From Legionella_A sp963772805 (lineage in GTDB: Bacteria; Pseudomonadota; Gammaproteobacteria; Legionellales; Legionellaceae), in assembly GCA_963772805.1 (NCBI GenBank), contig CAVYYU010000003.1, forward strand, positions 62,001 through 126,000: 64,000 nt of DNA. Direction: 5' to 3'. The stretch's first letter is position 1. Every line of letters begins with the position of its first letter. The notes below the pieces were generated by a model, which had not been told where the DNA came from, ran no database searches, and saw only the letters and a list, made by a program, of their open reading frames with translations. Positions 26,169 through 34,971 of this stretch are shown piece after piece. Position numbers and translations under genes: made by a program.

Positions 26169-27717
26169 AATTAGGCACCCAATCATGGGTTAAATACTCA
26201 TAGAGTCTTGCTCCATTGCCAAAGGATTGGGTAAAGCCTGCATACCCTGCAGATGCATTGCAAAAATAGAAATTATCGATAGATGTTTTAAAACCAAGTC
26301 GATTAAATCGTGTATTCTGGGGTGTCATATTAGACCCATAGGAATTGCCCTCTGGCGCCAGACAAAAGCTCTCATTCGTTGTTGGACTGCCCAACATTTT
26401 AAAGCATACGGCCTCTCTAAAATTGGGCACATAGCGTTTCTCAATCACATCCAATAACGCGGTGTAAATTTCTTTTTTATATTGTAAATAAGTTTTTTGA
26501 TTGCGTAATTTAGCATCTTTAAAAAGACTATAATTGGCGACCGTTAGGAGTTGAAAAATTTGATGGCCTTTAGGACATCCTGTTGGGTCATCTGTTACAA
26601 GCGATGGGGTTGTAATGGCAAAGGCCGGTTTGGTGTAATTAAAGTGGTAATACATGTCATTAAATACCTGATTGATGTCGGTTTGCTCTGAATGAAAGAC
26701 ATTCCAGTTACCAAAACCATAATCACGTAAATCGATACCTTTTACCGCGCCATAGACCACAAAATTTGAGCAGGAGTAGTCATAGTCTAATTGACGGCGT
26801 ATAGCGCCTGAAAAATGATCAAGACCAATCATGTTGGCTGCTTGTTTAGGATCAAAATTACAAATTACATGCCTTGCCGTATAGGTAGTTAATTGGCTTG
26901 GGTTATTTGTATCTATCGCCGTCACTTGGCAAATGCGCTTATTTTTATAGTGCAGTTGTGTCACTTTTTGGTTGTAACAAATAGTACCGTTGTTGCTGGT
27001 AACACTGGTGACTAACGAATCGATAACGTGCTCAAAATGGTGCTTAGGGTAATAGGCCCCCCGCATGTATCCATCAAATAAAATTAACCAACAATAAAAT
27101 GACAGATGACTGGGCGGAAGTAAAAAATCAGGCCACTGCGAGGCAAGCAGGCTTTGAGCCATTTTAGGTAGCTTAAAGTGGTCAAAAACGGCTTGTAATG
27201 TTTTACCATAAAACTGTAATAGAGGGATATTTCGAATGCTTTTGAGCCAATGACTGAGTTGAGAGCTTCCAGATGGTTTATTGATATGATTTGCCAAATA
27301 GGCTAATTTTTGAATGGTCGCAAGAAAATGGCAAATGGCTGGGCGTGATTGGGGAAAACATCGACAGAGGCGCTCCTCTAGAAGTAGATAATCACCGGGA
27401 ATATCTAAAGAGAATCCAGGGATTTGCATTTTATCAAACCCATCTTCTCGGTATTTAATAAAAGGAACGCTCTCATGTAAATTTAGTTTTTTTAAGATAC
27501 GGTGTACTCGTTCACCCTCACCACAATCCCAGACGTAATGCAGTTGTGCATTAAAATGGTAAGCATCAGCACCAGTTCCTTCTTTAAATGTATGGCCAAA
27601 CCCCCCTGCGAATTCATGGGCTTCTAAAATACACACAGAATTACCACGTTGCGCCATAAGCGCCGAAAAAGTAAGCGCTGAGATTCCACTGCCTAATACC
27701 AGGTAATCAATTTCCAT
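26161..27717 (-). CDS. CrtI/retinol-saturase-like FAD oxidoreductase
   Basis: A 518-residue flavoprotein. The dinucleotide motif is YLVLGSGISALTFSALMAQRG (residues 5-25), followed by ILEAHEFAGGFGHTF, the pattern seen in phytoene desaturase, carotenoid isomerase and all-trans-retinol saturase relatives. The C-terminal FAD-binding end reads FYFCNASAGYAGFTQSFGNG. No carotenoid genes lie in the window, so the substrate may be another polyunsaturated or lipid-like molecule. It is the first gene of a two-gene unit with the 24945-26168 flavoprotein and is divergent from rep. Confidence 0.78.
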   Translation of the reverse strand: MEIDYLVLGSGISALTFSALMAQRGNSVCILEAHEFAGGFGHTFKEGTGADAYHFNAQLHYVWDCGEGERVHRILKKLNLHESVPFIKYREDGFDKMQIPGFSLDIPGDYLLLEERLCRCFPQSRPAICHFLATIQKLAYLANHINKPSGSSQLSHWLKSIRNIPLLQFYGKTLQAVFDHFKLPKMAQSLLASQWPDFLLPPSHLSFYCWLILFDGYMRGAYYPKHHFEHVIDSLVTSVTSNNGTICYNQKVTQLHYKNKRICQVTAIDTNNPSQLTTYTARHVICNFDPKQAANMIGLDHFSGAIRRQLDYDYSCSNFVVYGAVKGIDLRDYGFGNWNVFHSEQTDINQVFNDMYYHFNYTKPAFAITTPSLVTDDPTGCPKGHQIFQLLTVANYSLFKDAKLRNQKTYLQYKKEIYTALLDVIEKRYVPNFREAVCFKMLGSPTTNESFCLAPEGNSYGSNMTPQNTRFNRLGFKTSIDNFYFCNASAGYAGFTQSFGNGARLYEYLTHDWVPNYV

Positions 27718-27914
27718 ATAACATCCCTGTATATTTTGTTGCTTATCTAATTATAGTCTTTTATTTTTTTGTTAAAAAAATTTAGTGAGTTTTATAGGAT
27801 GAATGACTTAACTTGGTGCTTGTGATTGCGCGAAGTAGATTCTAGCGTGCATTTCCCCCATTTTATGAGCTAGCCATTCATGTCATAATGCTTTTTTTTT
27901 GCACGGGTCTGTTT

Positions 27915-29912
27915 ATGCTGAATGCGCAACAAATGGCGGCGGTAAAGTATATTGATGGACCATTGTTGGTTCTTGCTGGTGCCGGTAGTGGTAAAACGCG
28001 GGTTATAACTCAGAAAATCGCCTATCTAATCGAGCAATGCGGGTATGCCGCGTCTAGCGTATTTGCGGTTACGTTTACCAATAAAGCGGCGAATGAAATG
28101 CGTCAGCGGGTGGCGTCAGTATTGCCTGCCAAGTCTCGTCGTGGCTTAAAAGTGGCGACTTTCCACACCTTGGGATTAAGCATCATCAAGCGTGATGTGG
28201 CGCATTGTGGCCTGAAACCCGGGTTTTCCATTTTTGACAGCGAGGACTGCCTGGGGGTCTTGCGTGGATTCATGCCGCCGGCACGTGCAAATTCACGTGA
28301 GGATTTGTTGGCGATACAACAGCAAATCTCACGCTGGAAAAATGAGTTGCTAGCGCCTGAGGATATAGCGGCTGGCATGATCGATACGCCAGCGCTGATG
28401 GAGGCGGCCAGTATTTACCCTCGATATCAACAGTCCTTGCAAGCCTATAATGCAGTTGATTTTGATGATCTAATTCGTTTGCCGGCGCGCTTGTTGCAAC
28501 AACATGCTGATGTTTTAACGTACTGGCAAAATAAAGTTAGACACTTGTTGATTGATGAATATCAGGATTCGAATACCTCGCAGTACACTCTGGTGCAATT
28601 ATTAGTTGGAAGCCGCGCGCATTTCACGGTGGTCGGCGATGACGACCAATCTATTTATGCGTGGCGAGGGGCGAGGCCTGAAAATCTGGCGCAATTGAAG
28701 CAGGATTACCCATCACTGGTTATTATGAAATTGGAGCAAAACTATCGTTCAACAGGACGAATTTTGCATGCGGCCAATCATTTAATTGCCAATAATCCGC
28801 ATTTGTTCACTAAAAAGTTATGGAGTGAATTTGGTCATGGCGACTTGTTGCGGGTCATATGCTGTAAAGATGACCAGGATGAGGCCGAGCAAGTCGTTGC
28901 CGATATGATTAGCCATAAACTGCGTAGTCGCTTTGATTATGGCAACTATGCAATTTTGTATCGTGGTAATCATCAATCGCGGGTCTTTGAAAAAGTATTG
29001 CGTAATCACGGCATTCCTTATCACATCAGTGGTGGGCAATCGTGGTTTGCGCGCACTGAAGTAAAAGATATTTTTGCCTACCTTAAATTGTTGAGCAACG
29101 AGGCAGATGACGCTGCTTTTTTAAGAGTGATTAATACGCCCAAACGGGGCATCGGTGATGCAACGCTGGAATCGCTCGCCAACTATGCCCAAGGGCGAGG
29201 GCAAAGCCTTTATAATTGTTGTGATCATCTAGCGCTCAGCGAGCATGTAAGTGATAAGCCACGTGCAGCACTCTATGGGTTCAAGCAATGGCTATACACC
29301 ATTAAACAACGCTGCCGTCACGAGCCGGTGGTCGAGGTGTTGCGCGAAATGGTCGATGATACGGGGTATGAGGCACATGTTTATGAGCAATGCGATACGC
29401 CGCTGAAAGCGCAAAAAATGATGGACAATATCTGGGAGCTTCTGGAGTGGGTGGGGCGATTGATGGCAAAAGAACCGGGAACTGAATTGGCAGATGTGAT
29501 CAACAAGCTGATTTTGATCGATATTCTTGAGCAAGCAGATGAGCACGATAAAGATACGTTGCAATTAATGACTTTGCACGCCTCAAAAGGTCTGGAATTT
29601 CCCTATGTGTATTTGGTAGGCATGGAAGAAGAGCTGCTGCCACATCGTGTCAGTATTGACGAGGAGCAGATCGAGGAAGAGCGGCGTCTGGCGTATGTTG
29701 GCATTACCCGTGCCCAGAAAGGGCTTTGTTTGACATTAGCGAGACAGCGTCGACGCGCGGGAGAGCTGCAAGATTGCCTGCCAAGTCGGTTCCTTGATGA
29801 GTTACCGCAAGATAGTCTGGAATGGTTTGGCAAGCCGGGTGTGCATGATGAGGTTAAATCAAAAGCGTTGGCACAGTCGCATTTGGCCGGACTGAGGAGC
29901 ATGTTGGAGTGA
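27915..29912 (+). CDS. rep: ATP-dependent DNA helicase Rep
   Basis: A 665-residue UvrD-family 3'-5' helicase matching Rep, which clears proteins ahead of replication forks. The N-terminus MLNAQQMAAVKYIDGPLLVL aligns with the Rep start, so ATG 27915 is chosen over the frame's earlier start at 27888. Walker A is GAGSGKTRV, the DEYQDSN and VVGDDDQSIYAWRGA motifs are intact, and motif V/VI contain TLHASKGLEFPYVYL and RRLAYVGITRAQ. The length is close to E. coli Rep (673). Confidence 0.95.
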   Translation: MLNAQQMAAVKYIDGPLLVLAGAGSGKTRVITQKIAYLIEQCGYAASSVFAVTFTNKAANEMRQRVASVLPAKSRRGLKVATFHTLGLSIIKRDVAHCGLKPGFSIFDSEDCLGVLRGFMPPARANSREDLLAIQQQISRWKNELLAPEDIAAGMIDTPALMEAASIYPRYQQSLQAYNAVDFDDLIRLPARLLQQHADVLTYWQNKVRHLLIDEYQDSNTSQYTLVQLLVGSRAHFTVVGDDDQSIYAWRGARPENLAQLKQDYPSLVIMKLEQNYRSTGRILHAANHLIANNPHLFTKKLWSEFGHGDLLRVICCKDDQDEAEQVVADMISHKLRSRFDYGNYAILYRGNHQSRVFEKVLRNHGIPYHISGGQSWFARTEVKDIFAYLKLLSNEADDAAFLRVINTPKRGIGDATLESLANYAQGRGQSLYNCCDHLALSEHVSDKPRAALYGFKQWLYTIKQRCRHEPVVEVLREMVDDTGYEAHVYEQCDTPLKAQKMMDNIWELLEWVGRLMAKEPGTELADVINKLILIDILEQADEHDKDTLQLMTLHASKGLEFPYVYLVGMEEELLPHRVSIDEEQIEEERRLAYVGITRAQKGLCLTLARQRRRAGELQDCLPSRFLDELPQDSLEWFGKPGVHDEVKSKALAQSHLAGLRSMLE

Positions 29913-29945
29913 TGAGCTGTCACGATACGGGCAACGTTAAGTATC

Positions 29946-29974
29946 TCCTTCTCCCGCAAGGGGAGAAGGAAAAA
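29946..29974. repeat. Short palindromic repeat, second copy of the CCTTCTCCC family; may terminate rep
   Basis: TCCTTCTCCC (29946-29955) pairs perfectly with GGGAGAAGGA (29961-29970) around GCAAG, followed by an A run (so a T run on the minus strand). It sits between convergent genes and resembles the element at 21351. On the minus strand it would serve the His-rich membrane protein gene as a terminator. Confidence 0.75.
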
Positions 29975-29981
29975 CCATGGC

Positions 29982-31988
29982 CTACGCTGACGGTGCGCTG
30001 ATCCGTTGTGGTAATTCCTCCAAAAATGTCTCCGTGCTTGTTTTGCCGTGGCTAAAAAAGCGGTGGAGACCATAGGTAGCTTGTTCAGCAGCAGGCCTTG
30101 CGTCGATGGTTTTTGACCCATTAAGACGAATTTCTTGCTGTAGTGTTGTCAGCAAATCAATTTTTTTCTGTGCAGTATCCGCACCAATCAGCGCACCATT
30201 TAGCTGCTTCTCTTTGTGACGTTCGATGCGATAAACAGCCTGTTCGGTTTGCCAGTCGGTAGACGGCGTGTTTGGATTGTTGGGTAAATTAACTTGTTTT
30301 CCTTTTTCGCCTGTTTGTATCAGCCACGCATCACCAAAGTTCAGCCGGTGTTGTGGCTCCTTGTTCCATTGGCTTGCCACGTAATCCCAGGTTGTTGCCA
30401 GCAAGTATACCGGGGTGAAAACCAACTTAATAATTCTCGTGGGCAAGTCAAGATCATGGTTGTGGCTATGGCCTGCACTTAAGCGTTCTTGCAACATTTC
30501 TTGTTGATGTGCCAGTTTCCTCGCTTGCTGATCCGCTACTTGATGTGCTTGTCCATTATCATGATGATGGTGGTGACCTTCATCTGCTTCACTACACCCC
30601 GAGTGCTGGTGATTTTCATCTGTTTCATCACACTCCGCCTCATGGTTGTGAGCATGATCATGACCGATAAAATAATGCGCATCTTCAAACCCTTCGCTGA
30701 TAATGCCAAGCAGTGCCGATACAACCTGCGAGACACCAGGTACACGGTCGGCGGTGACGCCGATGCTAATCAAATGTCCTAAAAAAAGCACTATGCGCAG
30801 GGGCATAATAGTTAATTTTAATAGCAGTCGAAAAGGGTTAAGTATTTGTCCCCAGTTTTCACGAGTCAGTAACTCGCTAAAGCCTTTTTGCATGGTCTTG
30901 GCGGCGCGGCTAATGAAGCTGTCTTTCTTGCGCGTTGCATCATCAATCATGCACAGTGATTCACTGGTGTTTTGCAAATTGAAGACAATTGCTGACAAGC
31001 CAGTAATAATCGGGTTAATAAGGCCCATGATAAATCCTGGCATGTTGGCCATCCAGGTAAATAATGGTCGTGTCTCTTTAGCAACCGTCCACCAGGTGCC
31101 AGCGGTACAGACAGTCAAGGCGAGAGCTAGGGCGACTAAAACCGTTGCGGTGATGGTCATAAATACACTGCGCAGCGTCAGGTCTTTACTTAAGTCGGTC
31201 TTAAGTTTGTTGTACCAATTACGCAATGTATCGTTGGCTATCATGTCGGTAACAGCATTGTAGGTGAGCAGGCCATAAGCTGTACCGGCAATAGCGGCCA
31301 TCGGTAAAATGAATAGCGGCCAGGTTGCAAAGGGTATCGTTGCGAAGAAAGGAATAGCAGAGAAGGCTTCAACCAGTAAATAGGTTGTACCTGTGCCCAT
31401 AAACAAACCGGAAAGGATGCTGAATAGTTTAACATTTTTAAACGTTGCATTGCGATTGTTCAGGTCGGTCCATGATTTTTCTTGCTCATTCTTGCTAAGC
31501 CAGTTGCGTAATGCGCTTTGGTATTCGCTGTCTCCCTGTAGGGTTGCAGCAGGGCTTGCAAACAATTGCCGTGCAAACCATTTTTCCATATCTCCTAGCG
31601 TTTTACGGACTTGTTTTTTCTGTGCGGCGCTTTTCTCGTCCAAGAGGTCATGACCGAAATGATGTAGTAATTTAAGTTGTGCCTCATAATCTTTGAAAAA
31701 TTGCGGACAGTCGTCGGCAGTTGTGTCAGGGAATTTTTCAAGCAAATAGGTATTGGACAGTTGACGCTCAAGGTGGTTGTGTTTGAATAATTTATTCAGC
31801 GCGCCTTTGATATTTTGTAAATAAATTTCACCCTCATAGGCTACCGAGAGCACGAACGCTGCGAAGGCAAGTGGCAGCACCGGCCATAAAGCAAACATAC
31901 CGCCGAAACTCAAGAAGCCCAGAATCAGGCTGGCGCCTGAAGTCAGTAACAGCAGTATCAGATAATAAGGGATTTTTTTTATTTTCAT
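29982..31988 (-). CDS. Large multi-pass membrane protein with a histidine-rich loop, unknown
   Basis: A 668-residue protein with several hydrophobic segments: residues about 7-50 (YYLILLLLTSG onward), pairs near 195-245 and 275-335, and a further pair around 380-410. Between about 445 and 505 is a metal-binding-like region dense in His, Asp, Glu and Cys (HDHAHNHEAEC, GHHHHHD, HSHNHD). Such loops are common in Zn/Ni/Fe transport or sensing proteins, but the membrane topology does not match a transporter family I know. A Fur-box-like site lies 46 bases upstream. It could be a metal-responsive membrane protein or an effector-like protein; function unknown. Confidence 0.72.
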   Translation of the reverse strand: MKIKKIPYYLILLLLTSGASLILGFLSFGGMFALWPVLPLAFAAFVLSVAYEGEIYLQNIKGALNKLFKHNHLERQLSNTYLLEKFPDTTADDCPQFFKDYEAQLKLLHHFGHDLLDEKSAAQKKQVRKTLGDMEKWFARQLFASPAATLQGDSEYQSALRNWLSKNEQEKSWTDLNNRNATFKNVKLFSILSGLFMGTGTTYLLVEAFSAIPFFATIPFATWPLFILPMAAIAGTAYGLLTYNAVTDMIANDTLRNWYNKLKTDLSKDLTLRSVFMTITATVLVALALALTVCTAGTWWTVAKETRPLFTWMANMPGFIMGLINPIITGLSAIVFNLQNTSESLCMIDDATRKKDSFISRAAKTMQKGFSELLTRENWGQILNPFRLLLKLTIMPLRIVLFLGHLISIGVTADRVPGVSQVVSALLGIISEGFEDAHYFIGHDHAHNHEAECDETDENHQHSGCSEADEGHHHHHDNGQAHQVADQQARKLAHQQEMLQERLSAGHSHNHDLDLPTRIIKLVFTPVYLLATTWDYVASQWNKEPQHRLNFGDAWLIQTGEKGKQVNLPNNPNTPSTDWQTEQAVYRIERHKEKQLNGALIGADTAQKKIDLLTTLQQEIRLNGSKTIDARPAAEQATYGLHRFFSHGKTSTETFLEELPQRISAPSA

Positions 31989-32033
31989 TTTACCTATGTC
32001 CGCTAGAAAAAAGAAATGATACTTTATTACAAA

Positions 32034-32048
32034 TGAAAATGATTATCA
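32034..32048. promoter_or_regulatory. Fur-box-like operator (TGAAAATGATTATCA)
   Basis: The 15-mer matches the 7-1-7 Fur core TGATAAT-N-ATTATCA at 13 of 14 defined positions. It lies between the divergent His-rich membrane protein gene (start 31988) and the M28 aminopeptidase gene (start 32152). On the minus strand it includes TTGATA, a possible -35 element, so bound repressor would block that promoter. Confidence 0.65.
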
Positions 32049-32089
32049 ATCACCAAACGGTTAAAAGAAGATCATTTATTGCATTCAAT

Positions 32090-32117
32090 TTGCAAGCGTG
32101 CCTACATGGTTTATGAT
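32090..32117 (+). promoter_or_regulatory. Putative sigma-70 promoter for the M28 aminopeptidase
   Basis: TTGCAA (32090-32095), a 16-base spacer, and TATGAT (32112-32117), 34 bases before the start codon. The -10 element matches five of six consensus bases and the -35 four of six. Confidence 0.5.
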
Positions 32118-32151
32118 TGGCAAGCATTTTCACTATCGTTAAGGAATTTTT

Positions 32152-33375
32152 ATGCATTTTCGACAAAGGAGTCTCGCTGTTTTGTTAGGCTTGTTGGTAG
32201 CAATGCCACTAGTAGCCCAAAATTCTGTCCAGGAGCAATTGCAAGTACCGAGTTGTTTGGCAGGCAAGCTGTCATCCGACTATGTTGTACTGGCTGAAAA
32301 CCACGATTTTAAAATCATCGACGTTCCTGCGCGCGATTTGCGCCTAATAAGTCGCATTGCTGATCAAACTCATTGTGGTCGTTTTATCAATCTGAGCGCG
32401 CGTTTGGCCGCTAAACCACAGGCCTTACGCCGACAAGCAGCAATTGAGTTACTGCCGCAGTCTTCTCTAAAGCCATCGGTGCACATGGTCGCTGGCAAGT
32501 ATGATATTGCGCACCAAAAGCGGGTGCTCGAAGCGTTTGAACAGATTGATGCTGATAATATATGGCGCACAGTGTCCGTCATGTCGTCGTATATTAACCG
32601 ATCTTCGACCCAGAAACATGGTGTAACGATTGCCGAGTGGTTGAAAGATGAATTTGAGCGCATGGCGGTTGAATATGGCCGTAAAGACACCGAAACCTAT
32701 TTTGTACAAACAGGCGGGCGTTATATTCAGCCCTCATTAGTGACTGTTCTTGGCAAAGACATCAAGGCTCCTGCCGTGGTGCTTGGTGCGCACATGGATA
32801 CCTTGGGTGATGATGAAAACGAGCGCATGCCGGGTGCGGGCGATGATGGCAGTGGTTCTGCCAGTACGATGGAAGTGGCGCGGGTGTTGTTAGCGTCCCA
32901 AAACACATTGAAGCGTCCAGTTTATATCATCTGGTATGCAGCGGAAGAGCAGGGACTGGTTGGTTCGCAGCAAGTAGTGCAGCATTTCCTTAACCAGAAA
33001 ATCGCGGTTTATGCGGCCATGCAGTTTGATATGACGGGTTACCGCCATGATGAGAAAGATAAAACAATGTGGGTTTTTCGCGATTACACGGATAATGAAT
33101 TAAGTGATTACATCGCGGCCTTGATTAGCAATTACATCAAGGTGCCTGTTGCTTATTCAAAATGTGGTTATGGTTGTAGTGATCATGCTTCTTGGAATGA
33201 GCAAGGCATTCCGGCAGCATTTCCTTGTGAAACCAGTTTTGAGGATCACAACCCCTACATTCATAGTTCAGCAGACTCTATGAGTTTATTAAACCTGGAA
33301 CACATGACCAATTTTACCAAGCTGGGGTTGGCTTATGTGATTGAGATGGCGGGGGTTGAAAAGGAAAAAGAGTAA
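32152..33375 (+). CDS. Secreted M28-family aminopeptidase (leucyl aminopeptidase type)
   Basis: A 407-residue exported zinc peptidase. Residues 1-22 form a signal peptide (basic start, LAVLLGLLVAMPLVA, cut near VAQ). The di-zinc ligands of family M28 are in order: His/Asp in GAHMDTLGD, Asp in GAGDDGSGSA, the catalytic Glu pair in YAAEEQGLVGS, Asp in MQFDMTG and His in NPYIHSSADS. Secreted enzymes of this type in Legionella and Vibrio remove N-terminal hydrophobic residues from peptides. A CGYGCSD pair may form a disulfide. It pairs well with the peptide transporter at 44480 in a peptide-scavenging lifestyle, but they are not linked. Confidence 0.9.
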   Translation: MHFRQRSLAVLLGLLVAMPLVAQNSVQEQLQVPSCLAGKLSSDYVVLAENHDFKIIDVPARDLRLISRIADQTHCGRFINLSARLAAKPQALRRQAAIELLPQSSLKPSVHMVAGKYDIAHQKRVLEAFEQIDADNIWRTVSVMSSYINRSSTQKHGVTIAEWLKDEFERMAVEYGRKDTETYFVQTGGRYIQPSLVTVLGKDIKAPAVVLGAHMDTLGDDENERMPGAGDDGSGSASTMEVARVLLASQNTLKRPVYIIWYAAEEQGLVGSQQVVQHFLNQKIAVYAAMQFDMTGYRHDEKDKTMWVFRDYTDNELSDYIAALISNYIKVPVAYSKCGYGCSDHASWNEQGIPAAFPCETSFEDHNPYIHSSADSMSLLNLEHMTNFTKLGLAYVIEMAGVEKEKE

Positions 33376-33400
33376 TGCTGTAAGTCTTAATTGTGTCGAT

Positions 33401-33466
33401 AAGAGTATGGATTCATCATTGTGAGCGCGGCAACAATTGCGCTTGGTGGAATCCCTACTCTTTTGT
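33401..33466. terminator. Long bidirectional stem-loop terminator between aminopeptidase and ycgB
   Basis: AAGAGTA and GGATTC (33401-33414) pair with GAATCC and TACTCTT (33449-33462) with one bulge pair, and an inner AGCGC/GCGCT stem closes the loop. TTTTGTTTTA follows on the plus strand. The ycgB stop codon (33455-33457) lies inside the right arm. Confidence 0.65.
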
Positions 33467-34971
33467 TTTAGCTACTGGAACAGCAGGGCAATGGTACTCA
33501 CTTATGACGTCTCCTTTCATGTCAACTGTCTTCAGAATTACTGGAAATTTCCATAGGGTGTGCAAGTGCTTTAACACGTCTTGCGTTGAGCTGCCCAAGG
33601 GTACTCGGTTTTGTTGAATGTAATGCAAGGTCAGTGCGCGGTCGCCTTCAACATCAACGGAATAAACCTGGATATCAAGCTCGAGATTGCCGAGGTTGTA
33701 TTGCCGGGATAATGCCTCACGGATTTGTTGATAACCTTGTTCATTGTGAATAGCACCGACCAGCATTTCAGGGTGTTGTTCATCGTCGATGATGTGAAAT
33801 AATTTCAATTCACGGATGAGGTGAGGAGATAGGTATTGCGCAATAAAACTTTCATCTTTGAAATTGCGCATGGCGTAATCCAGACTGGTCAGCCAATCTG
33901 TGTTGGCGAGATGCGGGAACCATTGCTGATCTTCATCCGTTGGGTTTTCACAAATGCGCTTGATGTCTTGCATCATGTGATAGCCTAAGGTGTATGGGTT
34001 AATGCCACTGTATTGAGGGCTATTATAGGGTGGCTGCATGATGACATTGGTATGGTTTTGCAATATTTCCAGCATAAATTCATCGGTAACCAGGCCTTCG
34101 TCATAGAGTGCGTGGATGAGCGTGTAATGCCAAAAACAGGCCCAACCTTCGTTCATGACTTTCGTTTGTCCTTGTGGATAAAAATATTGCGCTATTTTTC
34201 TCACAATGCGCACAATTTCGCGTTGCCATGATTGTAACAAGGGTGCATTTTTTTCAATAAAATAAAGAATGTTTTCCTGGGGCTCTGTCGGGAAGCGTGG
34301 CGCTTTTCCCCTTTTTCCCCCGCCTTATTCTGCGGTATGGTACGCCATAATTCGTTGACTTGTGATTCCAGGTAAACTTCGCGATTTTGCTGGCGAATTT
34401 TTTCTTCCTGAATTGACAGTGGTGAGGGATGTTTGTAACGGTCTACACCATAATTCATGAGTGCGTGACAGGCATCCAGGACGGTTTCAACCTCATCGAT
34501 GCCGTGGCGTTCTTCACATTCGCTGATGTAATTTCGGGCAAAAACCAAGTAATCAATAATAGAGTCGGCGGCTGTCCACATCTTGAATAAATAGTTGTTT
34601 TTAAAAAATGAATTATGACCATAGCAAGCGTGTGCTATCACCAGTGCCTGCATCGCCATGGTGTTTTCTTCCATGAGGTAAGATATACAGGGGTTGGAAT
34701 TAATCACCAGTTCATAAGCCAGTCCCATTTCTCCGCGTTGATAGCTTTTTTCGACGCCGACGAAATGTTTACCGAATGACCAATGATGGTAACCGATAGG
34801 CATGCCGACCGAGGCATACGAATCCATCATTTGCTCGGCGGAGATCACTTCAATCTGGTTAGGGTAGGTATCAAGTTTGAATGTTTTGGCTAGGCGGGCT
34901 ATCTCGTGATCGTAGGTTTGAAGCAATTCAAACGTCCACTCAGCGTTAGTTGATAACGGTTTTTTTTTCAT
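33455..34971 (-). pseudogene. ycgB: SpoVR-family protein YcgB, interrupted by one frameshift
   Basis: Two adjoining frames together make a SpoVR/YcgB protein of normal length (about 505 residues). The N-terminal part (start ATG 34971) runs from AEWTFELLQTYDHEIARLA to WRTIPQNKAGEK; the C-terminal part contains RFPTEPQENILYFIEK, WQREIVRIVRKIAQYFYPQ and NEGWACFWHYTLIHALYDEG. The switch between frames falls in a purine-run stretch at about 34300-34325 (runs of G and A on the coding strand) and needs one added base, or a -1 slip. The ATG overlaps the yeaH stop as ATGA, as expected in the yeaG-yeaH-ycgB operon. Either a true recent inactivation, a base-count error, or (less likely) programmed frameshifting. 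Confidence 0.85.

Noticed and set aside
34300..34325. Programmed -1 frameshifting in ycgB
   Set aside because: The runs look slippery, but the zero-frame codons do not form a standard X-XXY-YYZ heptamer and the neighbouring prkA has many breaks, so error or decay explains it better.
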